Source: Spirosoma fluviale
GTDB lineage: Bacteria > Bacteroidota > Bacteroidia > Cytophagales > Spirosomataceae
DNA length: 6,434 nt
Assembly (NCBI GenBank): GCA_945860325.1
Contig: CAMARL010000114.1
Coordinates: forward strand, 1 to 6,434
Direction: 5' to 3'
The notes beneath the pieces were generated by a model. That model searched no databases, had not been told where the DNA came from, and worked only from the letters and a program-made list of their open reading frames with translations. The translations under genes and the position numbers were made by a program. Shown here one piece after another: positions 1-5,351 of this stretch; position 1 is the first letter of the stretch; every line of letters starts with the position of its first letter.

Positions 1-449
1 TATCTGGCAAAATTGAGGTTATTTTGTTGGGCCCACACTTTAGGGATTAATTCCCCAAAAAACGTAATAATAAAAGTGACCCCAAACAACAAAAACAAAG
101 TCACTAATAATGTCCCTATGGATTGAGGGCCCAACACCAATTCGGTCAAGTAATTTGCCAAGGTAATGAAAATGATATTGACAAAATTAATGGCGATTAA
201 TAAAGTGGCAAGAAGCTGCTGAGGTCTTTCTAATAAATGACTTACGGCTTTTTCTGATGCCCCTTCGTTCTCTCTTAAACTAGCTCTTTGCTCCGCATTT
301 AACGAAAAGAAGGCTACTTCAGAGCCCGCCAATAAGGCAGAAAGCAATAATAAAATGATCAAAATTGCCCCTATAAGAACATAGGTGCTTGCATTCGCTG
401 CAGGGTTAATCAATAATAATAAGGGTATGGGATAGGGGTCGGGGTCCAT
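1..449 (-). CDS. gldE: GldE, gliding-associated DUF21/CNNM-type membrane protein (N-terminal 149 residues, 3' end beyond window)
   Basis: The reading frame starts at the ATG complementary to 447-449 and stays open to the left edge, so only the N-terminal part is present. The protein begins MDPDP, as GldE proteins do as far as I recall. It has about three hydrophobic segments (roughly residues 22-48, 78-105 and 112-132). The first ends in GSEVAFFSL, matching the conserved G/ASE-A-SL element of DUF21 (CNNM/CorC-like) domains. The third is followed by FGELIPK (131-137), the classic DUF21 GE-IPK signature. Complete GldE proteins continue into CBS and CorC-type domains, which would lie outside the window. 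GldE is an inner-membrane protein linked to gliding motility and type IX secretion in Flavobacterium; its biochemical activity is not well defined. It lies 76 bases downstream of ssb, behind a terminator hairpin, so it probably has at least partly independent transcription. A general CorC/haemolysin-type protein is the alternative, but the N-terminus and the ssb-mutY context favour GldE. Confidence 0.88.
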   Translation of the reverse strand, partial: MDPDPYPIPLLLLINPAANASTYVLIGAILIILLLLSALLAGSEVAFFSLNAEQRASLRENEGASEKAVSHLLERPQQLLATLLIAINFVNIIFITLANYLTELVLGPQSIGTLLVTLFLLFGVTFIITFFGELIPKVWAQQNNLNFAR

Positions 450-470
450 ATTAATTAGGTACTAATGAAA

Positions 471-478
471 CAAATTTA
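471..478 (-). promoter_or_regulatory. Possible gldE promoter, -7 box only
   Basis: On the minus strand this reads TAAATTTG, a full match to the Bacteroidota -7 consensus TAnnTTTG, about 22 bases upstream of the gldE ATG. No TTTG/TTG -33 box is seen at the expected 17-21 bases upstream; that stretch is the arm and loop of the ssb terminator. In an AT-rich gap a chance match is quite possible. Confidence 0.3.
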
Positions 479-479
479 C

Positions 480-516
480 AAAAAAGGGAATATGTTTTGA
501 TCAGATTCCCTTTTTT
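480..516 (-). terminator. Rho-independent, symmetric terminator after ssb
   Basis: A perfect 12-bp inverted repeat (AAAAAAGGGAAT at 480-491 and ATTCCCTTTTTT at 505-516) encloses a 13-base loop. On the minus strand it begins 10 bases after the ssb stop codon and ends in a run of six T. The A and T runs on both sides make it usable on either strand, but no plus-strand gene precedes it here. It should end most ssb transcripts before gldE. Confidence 0.85.
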
Positions 517-525
517 AATAAAAAT

Positions 526-984
526 TTAAAATGGGAGATCGTCTCCTTCTGCCATCATGGGTGGAAAAGCATTCCCGTTATTAGAAGATTCGCCTAAAGA
601 AACAGCTTCAGGTTTAGGCCTAGGTTCTGGAGAATCGCCTAATGGCCGATCATTTTTACTGCCAATTAAATTCATTGATGTAGCCCGAATGCGGTAGCCA
701 CGCATGGTAGCCCCCGATTTGTCTTGCCATTCTTCCGAACGAATTTTACCCTCAATATATACTTGATTTCCTTTCTTTAAATATTGCTCAGCGATGGTGG
801 CCAAATTATCCCATAATTCTACTCGGTGCCATTCCGTTTGTTCCACTCGCTGACCATCCTTACCCGTATATGATTCGGAAGTAGCAATGTTGATATTAGC
901 TACTTTTACGCCACTAGGAAGCGCTCTTACTTCAGGATCTCCTCCTAAATTACCTAGAATAATTACTTTGTTTACACCTGCCAT
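526..984 (-). CDS. ssb: Single-stranded DNA-binding protein (SSB), 152 aa
   Basis: This is a bacterial SSB of typical length. It binds single-stranded DNA during replication, recombination and repair, normally as a homotetramer. The OB-fold spans about residues 1-110, beginning MAGVNKVIILGNLGGDPEVR and containing the family's TEWHRVELWDNLA segment (about 50-63) and the QVYIEGKIRSEEWQDKSG strand region (about 74-91). A proline/glycine/asparagine-rich flexible linker follows (about 111-142). The protein ends in an acidic tip, EGDDLPF, the conserved hook that recruits partner proteins to SSB-coated DNA. The ATG at 984 gives the canonical N-terminus. The leader just upstream is A-rich (AAAAAAATCAATATT before the ATG on the minus strand) and has no Shine-Dalgarno sequence, as usual in Bacteroidota. 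The gene lies 66 bases after mutY and is closed by a strong hairpin, so it may be read both from its own promoter and from mutY. Confidence 0.97.
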   Translation of the reverse strand: MAGVNKVIILGNLGGDPEVRALPSGVKVANINIATSESYTGKDGQRVEQTEWHRVELWDNLATIAEQYLKKGNQVYIEGKIRSEEWQDKSGATMRGYRIRATSMNLIGSKNDRPLGDSPEPRPKPEAVSLGESSNNGNAFPPMMAEGDDLPF

Positions 985-1030
985 AATATTGATTTTTTTG
1001 AGTTAGGTAGACAAAAATCCTTGTCCGCTA

Positions 1031-1060
1031 TAAAGGTAATTTTGTTTAAGTTAAAACAAA
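1031..1060 (-). promoter_or_regulatory. Candidate ssb promoter overlapping the mutY 3' end
   Basis: On the minus strand TTTG (complement of 1057-1060) is followed after 18 bases by TACCTTTA (complement of 1031-1038). This is close to the Bacteroidota pattern TTTG-N(17-23)-TAnnTTTG, with one mismatch in the last base of the -7 box. The -33 box lies inside the last codons of mutY. It would give a 5' leader of roughly 40 bases for ssb. A 7-bp AT-rich inverted repeat (TTTGTTT/AAACAAA) occupies the same segment. Confidence 0.4.
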
Positions 1061-2130
1061 TTCTTCAATTCTAAATTATCAGTTATTAGATTTAAAAGCA
1101 ATACCGGTTTTCCCAAATTAGTAAAGTCCTGAGGCTCTATCCATCGAAACTGATCATTTTCTGGGACCTCAAAATGATCATTAACTTGGACATGCCAAGC
1201 CTGGCAAAATATTTTCTGATGGCTTAATAAATGTGTTGGCGGAGAAACCAAAGTCGTAATGACACTTTGCTTGCATAGTTCTGCAAGCTCACCATCATGT
1301 TGTAATATTTCCTCTAATGATTGAAAATGAGGTAACTCATTCAAGTAAAACTCCCAAAGCCCTTGCCAAATATCCTTGGAAGCTCGTTGGCGTACCCATA
1401 TTTTCCCATTTTTTTCAATGATGAAATAAGCAAAAAACCGTTCTTTTTGACTCTTTTTCTTGGATTTTACGGGCAACGATTGCACTCGATTTTCAGAGAA
1501 TGCGACACAGGTAAACTGCAATGGACAAGTTGAACAATTGGGAGAAGGCGAACATTGTAAGCTCCCAAATTCCATAATGGCTTGATTAAAAATAGCCGGT
1601 TGATTTTTTGGAATCAACTCATCCGCTAAATCCGTAAACGTTTTTCTAGCAGAGGCATGTAAAATATCAACCTCCACACCAAAATACCGTGCAAGGATTC
1701 GAAAGACATTGCCGTCGACAACAGGCTTAGGTTCATCGAAGGCAAAAGATGCAATAGCGGCAGCCGTATAAGGACCTATTCCCGGTAATTTTATCAAGTC
1801 CGCATAGGTAGATGGAAATTTGCCGCCCGCCTCAGCAATAAATTTTGCCGTTTTGTGCAAGTTTCTAGCCCGACTATAATACCCTAAGCCTTGCCATATC
1901 CTAAATAATTTAGCTTCATCGGCGTTAGCCAAATCTAAAACGCTTGGAAATGCCTCTAAGAGTCGATGAAAATAGGGCAATCCCTGGGCCACGCGCGTTT
2001 GTTGGAGGATAATCTCCGACAACCAGATCACATATGGATCTTTCGTTTTTCTCCATGGCAATTCACGGGCGTTTTGGGAATACCAAGTAATGATCGTTTC
2101 TGAAAAAGGGTGTTGCAAAAGCTTTGACAT
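1051..2130 (-). CDS. mutY: A/G-specific adenine glycosylase MutY, 359 aa
   Basis: MutY removes adenine mispaired with 8-oxoguanine or guanine in base-excision repair. Numbering is from the chosen ATG at 2130 (MSKLLQHPFS). The HhH-GPD glycosylase domain covers about 1-190: LPWR (24-27), the catalytic glutamate E39 in IWLSEIILQQTRV, the helix-hairpin-helix LPGIGPYTAAAI (115-126), and the catalytic aspartate D139 in VVDGNVFRIL. An iron-sulfur loop follows with C193, C199, C202 and C208. A NUDIX-like 8-oxoG-recognition domain covers about 230-350 and includes an LSH element (302-304) at the position of the FSH loop. The first cysteine gap is five residues, one shorter than the usual six. An in-frame ATG exists 30 bases upstream (2160, adding MRKSCIFDFY), but the family N-terminus and a -7-like box between the two ATGs favour 2130. 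The gene is divergent from hup and upstream of ssb on the same strand. Confidence 0.95.
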   Translation of the reverse strand: MSKLLQHPFSETIITWYSQNARELPWRKTKDPYVIWLSEIILQQTRVAQGLPYFHRLLEAFPSVLDLANADEAKLFRIWQGLGYYSRARNLHKTAKFIAEAGGKFPSTYADLIKLPGIGPYTAAAIASFAFDEPKPVVDGNVFRILARYFGVEVDILHASARKTFTDLADELIPKNQPAIFNQAIMEFGSLQCSPSPNCSTCPLQFTCVAFSENRVQSLPVKSKKKSQKERFFAYFIIEKNGKIWVRQRASKDIWQGLWEFYLNELPHFQSLEEILQHDGELAELCKQSVITTLVSPPTHLLSHQKIFCQAWHVQVNDHFEVPENDQFRWIEPQDFTNLGKPVLLLNLITDNLELKNLF

Positions 2131-2138
2131 GTAAAAAT

Positions 2139-2146
2139 CAAAGATA
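2139..2146 (-). promoter_or_regulatory. Possible mutY promoter, -7 box
   Basis: The minus strand reads TATCTTTG, a full match to TAnnTTTG. It ends 8 bases before the ATG at 2130, which would place the transcription start almost at the start codon and give a near-leaderless message. No clear TTTG/TTG -33 box lies 17-21 bases upstream. The box falls between the two alternative mutY start codons. Confidence 0.3.
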
Positions 2147-2211
2147 CAAGATTTCCTCATTTTGCTATAATGTAGTAAGATTGAAAAAAATCATTTTATT
2201 CCGACAAAACG

Positions 2212-2243
2212 CTTGCCTCTCCGAAAGAAAAGCATTACTTTTG
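2212..2243 (+). promoter_or_regulatory. Bacteroidota-type promoter of the hup operon
   Basis: CTTG (2212-2215) is followed by a 20-base spacer and TACTTTTG (2236-2243), a full match to the -7 consensus TAnnTTTG, with TTG of the -33 box at the right distance. This is the best promoter-like signal in the window. It would start transcription near 2249 and give a leader of about 50 bases ahead of the HU gene. The divergent gap 2131-2298 holds nothing else I can support. Confidence 0.6.
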
Positions 2244-2298
2244 TGTCCCTTTTACAAGAAAAGGATTTAATTATTTTGAATTTAACGCATTAATTACC

Positions 2299-2592
2299 GT
2301 GACTAAGGCAGATGTAATTGCTGAGATTTCCAGCAAAACAGGGATTGACAAAAAAGATGTTTCTGAAACGTTAGAAAATTTCTTCCAAGTAGTAAAAGAT
2401 AATTTGGCCAACCAAGAAAACATATATGTTCGAGGGTTTGGAAGTTTTATCAATAAAAAAAGGGCTAGGAAAATTGCTCGAAATATTTCAAAAAATACTT
2501 CGATTACGATTGAGGAGCACTATGTACCTAGCTTTAAACCAGCTAAGGTCTTTGTAGAACAAATAAAAACGAGCACTGACCCTGCTAAATAA
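2299..2592 (+). CDS. HU-family nucleoid DNA-binding protein, 97 aa
   Basis: This is a small DNA-bending protein of the HU/IHF family that acts on the nucleoid as a dimer. The N-terminal helical part (about 1-45) starts TKADVIAEISSKTGIDKKDV. The family signature is at about 48-60: the ENIYVRGFGSF strand-turn motif, followed by a lysine/arginine-rich beta arm (NKKRARKIARNISKNT, about 62-77). The C-terminal EHYVPSFKPAK (about 84-94) is the conserved end of Bacteroidota HU proteins. The start is a GTG at 2299; it reproduces the usual TKA-type N-terminus, and no ATG is available in frame near it. No Shine-Dalgarno sequence precedes it. It is the first gene of the plus-strand block and has a strong Bacteroidota-type promoter about 55 bases upstream. 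Whether it should be called hup or an IHF subunit cannot be decided from sequence alone. Confidence 0.95.
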   Translation: MTKADVIAEISSKTGIDKKDVSETLENFFQVVKDNLANQENIYVRGFGSFINKKRARKIARNISKNTSITIEEHYVPSFKPAKVFVEQIKTSTDPAK

Positions 2593-2608
2593 AAAGATTA
2601 CTCTTTTT
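2591..2608 (+). terminator. Weak hairpin after the HU gene
   Basis: AAAAAGA (2591-2597) and TCTTTTT (2602-2608) can pair around a TTAC loop, directly at the HU stop codon and ending in a T run. The stem has a single G-C pair, so it is at most a weak, leaky terminator. It lies 13 bases before the next gene, which is probably still co-transcribed. Confidence 0.3.
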
Positions 2609-2621
2609 AAGGTCTTTTAAA

Positions 2622-3473
2622 ATGAATAAAAAGCTTGTAATTATTTTATTTATTGGACTTGGGTTAATTGCGCTAATTTCCCAATTACCGAAGGGAAATG
2701 TAAGTGCAAAGACGGAATCCACCGCGAATGGGGGTGCCAATCGAGACGCGAATGGTAAAAATACGGAAATAGATTCGTCCAAAACGGAAGAAACGCATGC
2801 TGAACCGTTGACCTCAGGCCAACAAAAACAGATTGCTGCGTTAAAATCTTCCTTAAAGACCGCATCCACTGAGGCAAGTCAATCGCTTGCATTAGAAAAA
2901 TTGATGCGTGCTTTTATGGAGTTCTCAAAATATGATAGTGCGGCTATTTATGCAGGCCAGTTTTCGGATTCACATCCGGGAATCAATCATGTGTTAAGAG
3001 CTGGGCAAGCTTATTTTGAGGCCCAAGCCTACGCCATTAACCCCAAAAAAGCTAGCTTGATGGGAGAAAAGGCAAGATTTTATTTTGAAAAAGCATTGAC
3101 GCAAGATCCAAATAACCTGTTGGTTAAAACAAATCTTGCCATGACCTATGTAGACACACCCACTCCTATGAAAGGTATTACGCTGCTTAGGGAGGTGATT
3201 GAACAAGAGCCAACGTACATTCCGGCTTTGTTTAATTTAGGAATACTGTCGATCAAGTCAAATCAATTTGGCAAAGGCCAAGAAAGATTTGTACAGATAT
3301 TGAAGCTGGATCCAACCAATTACAAAGCCGCATTAAATCTCGGTTTTTGTTTGGCACAGTTAGATAAAAAAGAAGAGGCTAAAAAAGTTCTCAAAGAAGT
3401 TGTTGCGAAAAGCAAGAACCCTGAAGAAACAAAAGCCGCTAAAGAATTGCTGGCAGAAATGCTGCAAAAATAG
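2622..3473 (+). CDS. Membrane-anchored tetratricopeptide-repeat protein, 283 aa
   Basis: The specific function is not known to me. The N-terminus (MNKKLVIILFIGLGLIALIS, 1-20) is a short basic stretch followed by one hydrophobic segment. It reads as an uncleaved signal anchor or signal peptide, placing the rest outside the cytoplasm. A low-complexity Ser/Thr/Asn/Glu-rich linker covers about 25-65, then helical sequence with TPR character. The clearest repeats are about 146-163 (EKARFYFEKALTQDPNN), 167-197, 200-233 (ending ILKLDPTN) and 234-265 (ALNLGFCLAQLDKKEEAKKV). TPR units usually form protein-binding superhelices. The gene starts 29 bases after the HU gene with a weak AAGG 9 bases before the ATG, and probably belongs to the HU transcript. 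TPR proteins are common between hup and rng in Bacteroidota as far as I recall, but I know of no assigned role. Confidence 0.85.
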   Translation: MNKKLVIILFIGLGLIALISQLPKGNVSAKTESTANGGANRDANGKNTEIDSSKTEETHAEPLTSGQQKQIAALKSSLKTASTEASQSLALEKLMRAFMEFSKYDSAAIYAGQFSDSHPGINHVLRAGQAYFEAQAYAINPKKASLMGEKARFYFEKALTQDPNNLLVKTNLAMTYVDTPTPMKGITLLREVIEQEPTYIPALFNLGILSIKSNQFGKGQERFVQILKLDPTNYKAALNLGFCLAQLDKKEEAKKVLKEVVAKSKNPEETKAAKELLAEMLQK

Positions 3474-3476
3474 TGT

Positions 3477-3491
3477 AGACAAAATTTGTCT
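3477..3491. repeat. Short palindrome after the TPR gene
   Basis: AGACAAAATTTGTCT is a 7-bp perfect inverted repeat around a single A, four bases past the TPR stop codon. It could be an operator-like site, or a weak 5-bp hairpin with an AAATT loop. No T tract follows, so it is not a normal terminator. The 81-base gap 3474-3554 shows only a poor promoter-like pair for the next gene (TTG at 3508 and TATTTAAA at 3529). Confidence 0.3.
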
Positions 3492-3554
3492 GAACAAAAA
3501 AATAAAGTTGAAAATCAGCTTTAAAAATTATTTAAACATTAAACGCTAAAAGGT

Positions 3555-3644
3555 ATGCCTTGCGGAAAAAAAAGAAAACGTCATAAGATTTCAACTCACA
3601 AGAGAAAGAAACGTCTACGTAAAAATCGTCACAAGAAGAAGTAG
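3555..3644 (+). CDS. 29-aa basic protein, AURKAIP1/COX24 (bS22/mS38-like) family, probable ribosomal protein
   Basis: An ATG at 3555 opens a 29-codon frame ending in TAG at 3642-3644. The product begins MPCGKKRKRHKISTHKRKKR and ends LRKNRHKKK. Seventeen of 29 residues are Lys or Arg, three more are His, and there is no acidic residue. The pattern K-R-K-R-H-K-x-S/A-T-H-K-R-K-K-R-L-R-K-x-R lines up well with actinobacterial bS22 and with the C-terminal part of mitochondrial mS38 (AURKAIP1, yeast Cox24). I recall near-identical 29-residue proteins annotated as AURKAIP1/COX24-domain proteins across Bacteroidota. By homology it should bind rRNA of the small subunit; this is inference. It lies 150 bases before rng, linking it to an RNA-processing gene. 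The antisense direction and other frames here show no recognisable protein. A different Bacteroidota-specific ribosomal small protein is the main alternative. Confidence 0.85.
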   Translation: MPCGKKRKRHKISTHKRKKRLRKNRHKKK

Positions 3645-3651
3645 TGTATTG

Positions 3652-3677
3652 ATTACAATTTCCACTGGAAATGTAAT
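3652..3677 (+). other. Stem-loop 1 in the rng leader
   Basis: ATTACAATTTCC (3652-3663) pairs with GGAAATGTAAT (3667-3677) around an ACT loop, with one bulged base. It starts 7 bases after the small gene's stop codon. No T run follows (TAGGTAGC), so it looks more like a 3'-end stabiliser, processing site or leader element than a factor-independent terminator. Confidence 0.45.
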
Positions 3678-3692
3678 TAGGTAGCGCAAGAA

Positions 3693-3722
3693 CAGGCCTT
3701 TTATCCTCGGATAAAGAGCCTG
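3693..3722 (+). other. Stem-loop 2 in the rng leader, possible attenuator
   Basis: CAGGCCTTTTATC (3693-3705) pairs with GATAAAGAGCCTG (3710-3722) around a CTCG tetraloop. There is one C/A mismatch and one G-U wobble in the middle. It is the most GC-anchored hairpin in this gap. A short CTTTT run follows, so it could act as a weak terminator or attenuator ahead of rng, or as a structured binding or cleavage site. Confidence 0.5.
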
Positions 3723-3732
3723 CTTTTGGCGT

Positions 3733-3740
3733 TAAATTTG
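3733..3740 (+). promoter_or_regulatory. Possible rng promoter, -7 box
   Basis: TAAATTTG fully matches TAnnTTTG and would start transcription near 3746, about 50 bases ahead of the rng GTG. No TTG lies 17-21 bases upstream, where stem-loop 2 sits, so support is only partial. Confidence 0.3.
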
Positions 3741-3753
3741 TTGTATATTTTAA

Positions 3754-3768
3754 AGGGCTTATAGCTCT
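3754..3768 (+). other. Stem-loop 3 in the rng leader
   Basis: AGGGCT (3754-3759) can pair with AGCTCT (3763-3768), including one G-U pair, around a TAT loop. It lies 26 bases before the rng start codon and would be inside any rng leader RNA. It is short and could be a chance match. Confidence 0.3.
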
Positions 3769-3794
3769 GCCACACATTCTTCTCAAATAAACTT

Positions 3795-5351
3795 GTGAGT
3801 AATGAATTAATCATAAATTCTACCCCCACGGGCGATAGAATTGCTCTTTTGCATGACAAAAGAATCGTAGAATACCACATTGAACAATCTGAGCCCAAAT
3901 TCTCCGTAGGAGATATCTATTTAGGCACAGTTAAAAAATTAGTTTCAGGGCTAAATGCCGCATTTATAGACATAGGATATGAAAAAGATGCATTTTTGCA
4001 CTATCATGACTTAGGCCCAAACTTAAATACCGTTCAAAAATTCACTCGGGATGTCCTAACTAAAAAAGGCAAAAATGTCCGAATCGAAAATTATAAGCTA
4101 GACGAGGAAATCGATAAGCTAGGTAAAATCGAAAAAGCCTTAACGAAAGGCCAACAGATTTTAGTTCAAGTAATCAAGGAACCTATCTCAACTAAAGGCC
4201 CTAGACTTTCCTGTGATATATCCATTGCCGGAAGATTTTTGGTTTTAGTTCCATTTGCAAATGGGGTTAATATATCGAAAAAAATCACCTCTCGTTCAGA
4301 GCGTAACCGACTTCAAAAATTGATGTCTTCCGTTAAACCGAAGAATTTTGGCGTCATCGTACGAACCGTAGCTGAGGGAAAGGCGATTGAGGAAATGGAG
4401 CGCGACTTAAAAGACTCGCTCTCTAAATGGGAAGAGGGAATTAAGAAGTTAGCGGAAGCTAAATCGACCGACAGGATTATTGGCGAAATGAGTCGGGCCA
4501 CTTCCATGTTGCGCGATCTATTAAACAATGATTTTGATAATGTCATCGTAGACAACCCTGATTTATATAATGAGGCCAAAGAATATGTGCATACGGTGGC
4601 TCCCGAAAAGGAAAAAATCGTTAAGCTTCATACAGGTAAAATTAAATTATTTGAGCAAGTAGGCATCGAGAAGCAATTGAAAATGCTTTTTGGTAGATCT
4701 GTTTCTTTGCCAGGCGGCGGATATTTAATTGTCGAACATACTGAGGCATTGCACGTAATTGATGTAAACTCAGGAAATAAGTCAAATGCAGAGGATGACC
4801 AAGAAGCTACGGCTTTGAGTGTTAATCGAGAGGCGGCGAAGGAAATTGCACGCCAATTGCGTTTAAGGGATATGGGTGGCATTATCGTCATCGATTTCAT
4901 CGACATGAAGAAGGCTGATAATCGGAAAATGATTCAAGACATCATGCGTGATGAAATGAAAACAGACCGATCGAAATTCACGATTCTACCCTTGACTAAA
5001 TTTGGATTGATGCAGATCACGCGTCAGCGAGTTCGTCCAGAAATGAATGTGGCTACGCATGAAACATGTCCTAGTTGCGGCGGTTCGGGTACCATCACAG
5101 CGAGTATTGCCGTATCAGATACCATTGCGCAGCATGTAGAACATTTAGTTTATAAACAAAATGAGAAAAAGCTGACTTTGTTGGTACACCCATTTTTACA
5201 CGCATATTTTACCAAAGGTTTTCCTTCTATTCGCATGTCTTGGTTTATGAAATATAAAACATGGATTTCGATTACAGAGGACTCCTCATTTGGAATAACG
5301 GAATTCAAATTCTTAAACCAAAATGGAGATGAAATTGAAATATCATCTTAG
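3795..5351 (+). CDS. rng: Ribonuclease E/G family endoribonuclease, 518 aa
   Basis: This is a metal-dependent single-strand endoribonuclease of rRNA maturation and mRNA decay. The N-terminus is typical of Bacteroidota members (SNELIINST). An S1 RNA-binding domain spans about 36-152 (SVGDIYLGTVKKLVSGLNAAFIDIG...), enlarged by a charged insertion at about 80-118. The 5'-monophosphate sensor R190-T191 lies in VIVRT, matching R169/T170 of E. coli RNase E. The DNase I-like catalytic part carries D323 in VIDVNSG and D367 in VIDFIDM, matching the two metal-binding aspartates. C425 and C428 in CPSCGGSG form the zinc link used for dimer pairing. The protein ends about 90 residues later, without the long scaffold tail of E. 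coli RNase E, so it resembles RNase G in architecture. The GTG at 3795 gives the family N-terminus; no Shine-Dalgarno sequence is seen. Its last 23 bases overlap the next gene, so translation of the two is probably coupled. Confidence 0.96.
   Translation: MSNELIINSTPTGDRIALLHDKRIVEYHIEQSEPKFSVGDIYLGTVKKLVSGLNAAFIDIGYEKDAFLHYHDLGPNLNTVQKFTRDVLTKKGKNVRIENYKLDEEIDKLGKIEKALTKGQQILVQVIKEPISTKGPRLSCDISIAGRFLVLVPFANGVNISKKITSRSERNRLQKLMSSVKPKNFGVIVRTVAEGKAIEEMERDLKDSLSKWEEGIKKLAEAKSTDRIIGEMSRATSMLRDLLNNDFDNVIVDNPDLYNEAKEYVHTVAPEKEKIVKLHTGKIKLFEQVGIEKQLKMLFGRSVSLPGGGYLIVEHTEALHVIDVNSGNKSNAEDDQEATALSVNREAAKEIARQLRLRDMGGIIVIDFIDMKKADNRKMIQDIMRDEMKTDRSKFTILPLTKFGLMQITRQRVRPEMNVATHETCPSCGGSGTITASIAVSDTIAQHVEHLVYKQNEKKLTLLVHPFLHAYFTKGFPSIRMSWFMKYKTWISITEDSSFGITEFKFLNQNGDEIEISS

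Noticed and set aside
2166..2171. TATAAT sequence upstream of mutY/hup, like an E. coli -10 box
   Set aside because: The Bacteroidota primary sigma factor uses TAnnTTTG, and there is no TTGACA-like partner 17 bases upstream; the TACTTTTG box at 2236 fits the hup gene better.
2646..2820. Ser/Thr/Asn-rich stretch after the membrane segment of the first TPR protein as a possible repeat or inserted element
   Set aside because: It is non-periodic low-complexity linker sequence in frame, with base composition not obviously unlike its surroundings.
2271..3206. Minus-strand open frames opposite the HU and TPR genes (2271-2453, 2585-2869, 2650-2892, 2994-3206)
   Set aside because: These are shadows of the plus-strand genes with no promoter-like signal, conserved motif or plausible start context.
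3744..3751. TATATTTT with TTTG at 3725 as an alternative rng promoter
   Set aside because: The spacer is only 15 bases, shorter than the usual range, and the -7 box lacks the final G; TAAATTTG at 3733 is a better match though also incomplete.
3532..3898. Minus-strand frames (3532-3786, 3701-3898) across the small gene and rng leader
   Set aside because: The first spans the complement of the basic 29-residue gene and the hairpins; neither product resembles a protein, and the second overlaps the conserved rng start.
4313..4906. Antisense open frames of 88-92 codons inside rng (4313-4579 and 4628-4906, minus strand)
   Set aside because: They lie wholly opposite a well-conserved gene, have no recognisable domain, and their residue content follows from the rng codons.
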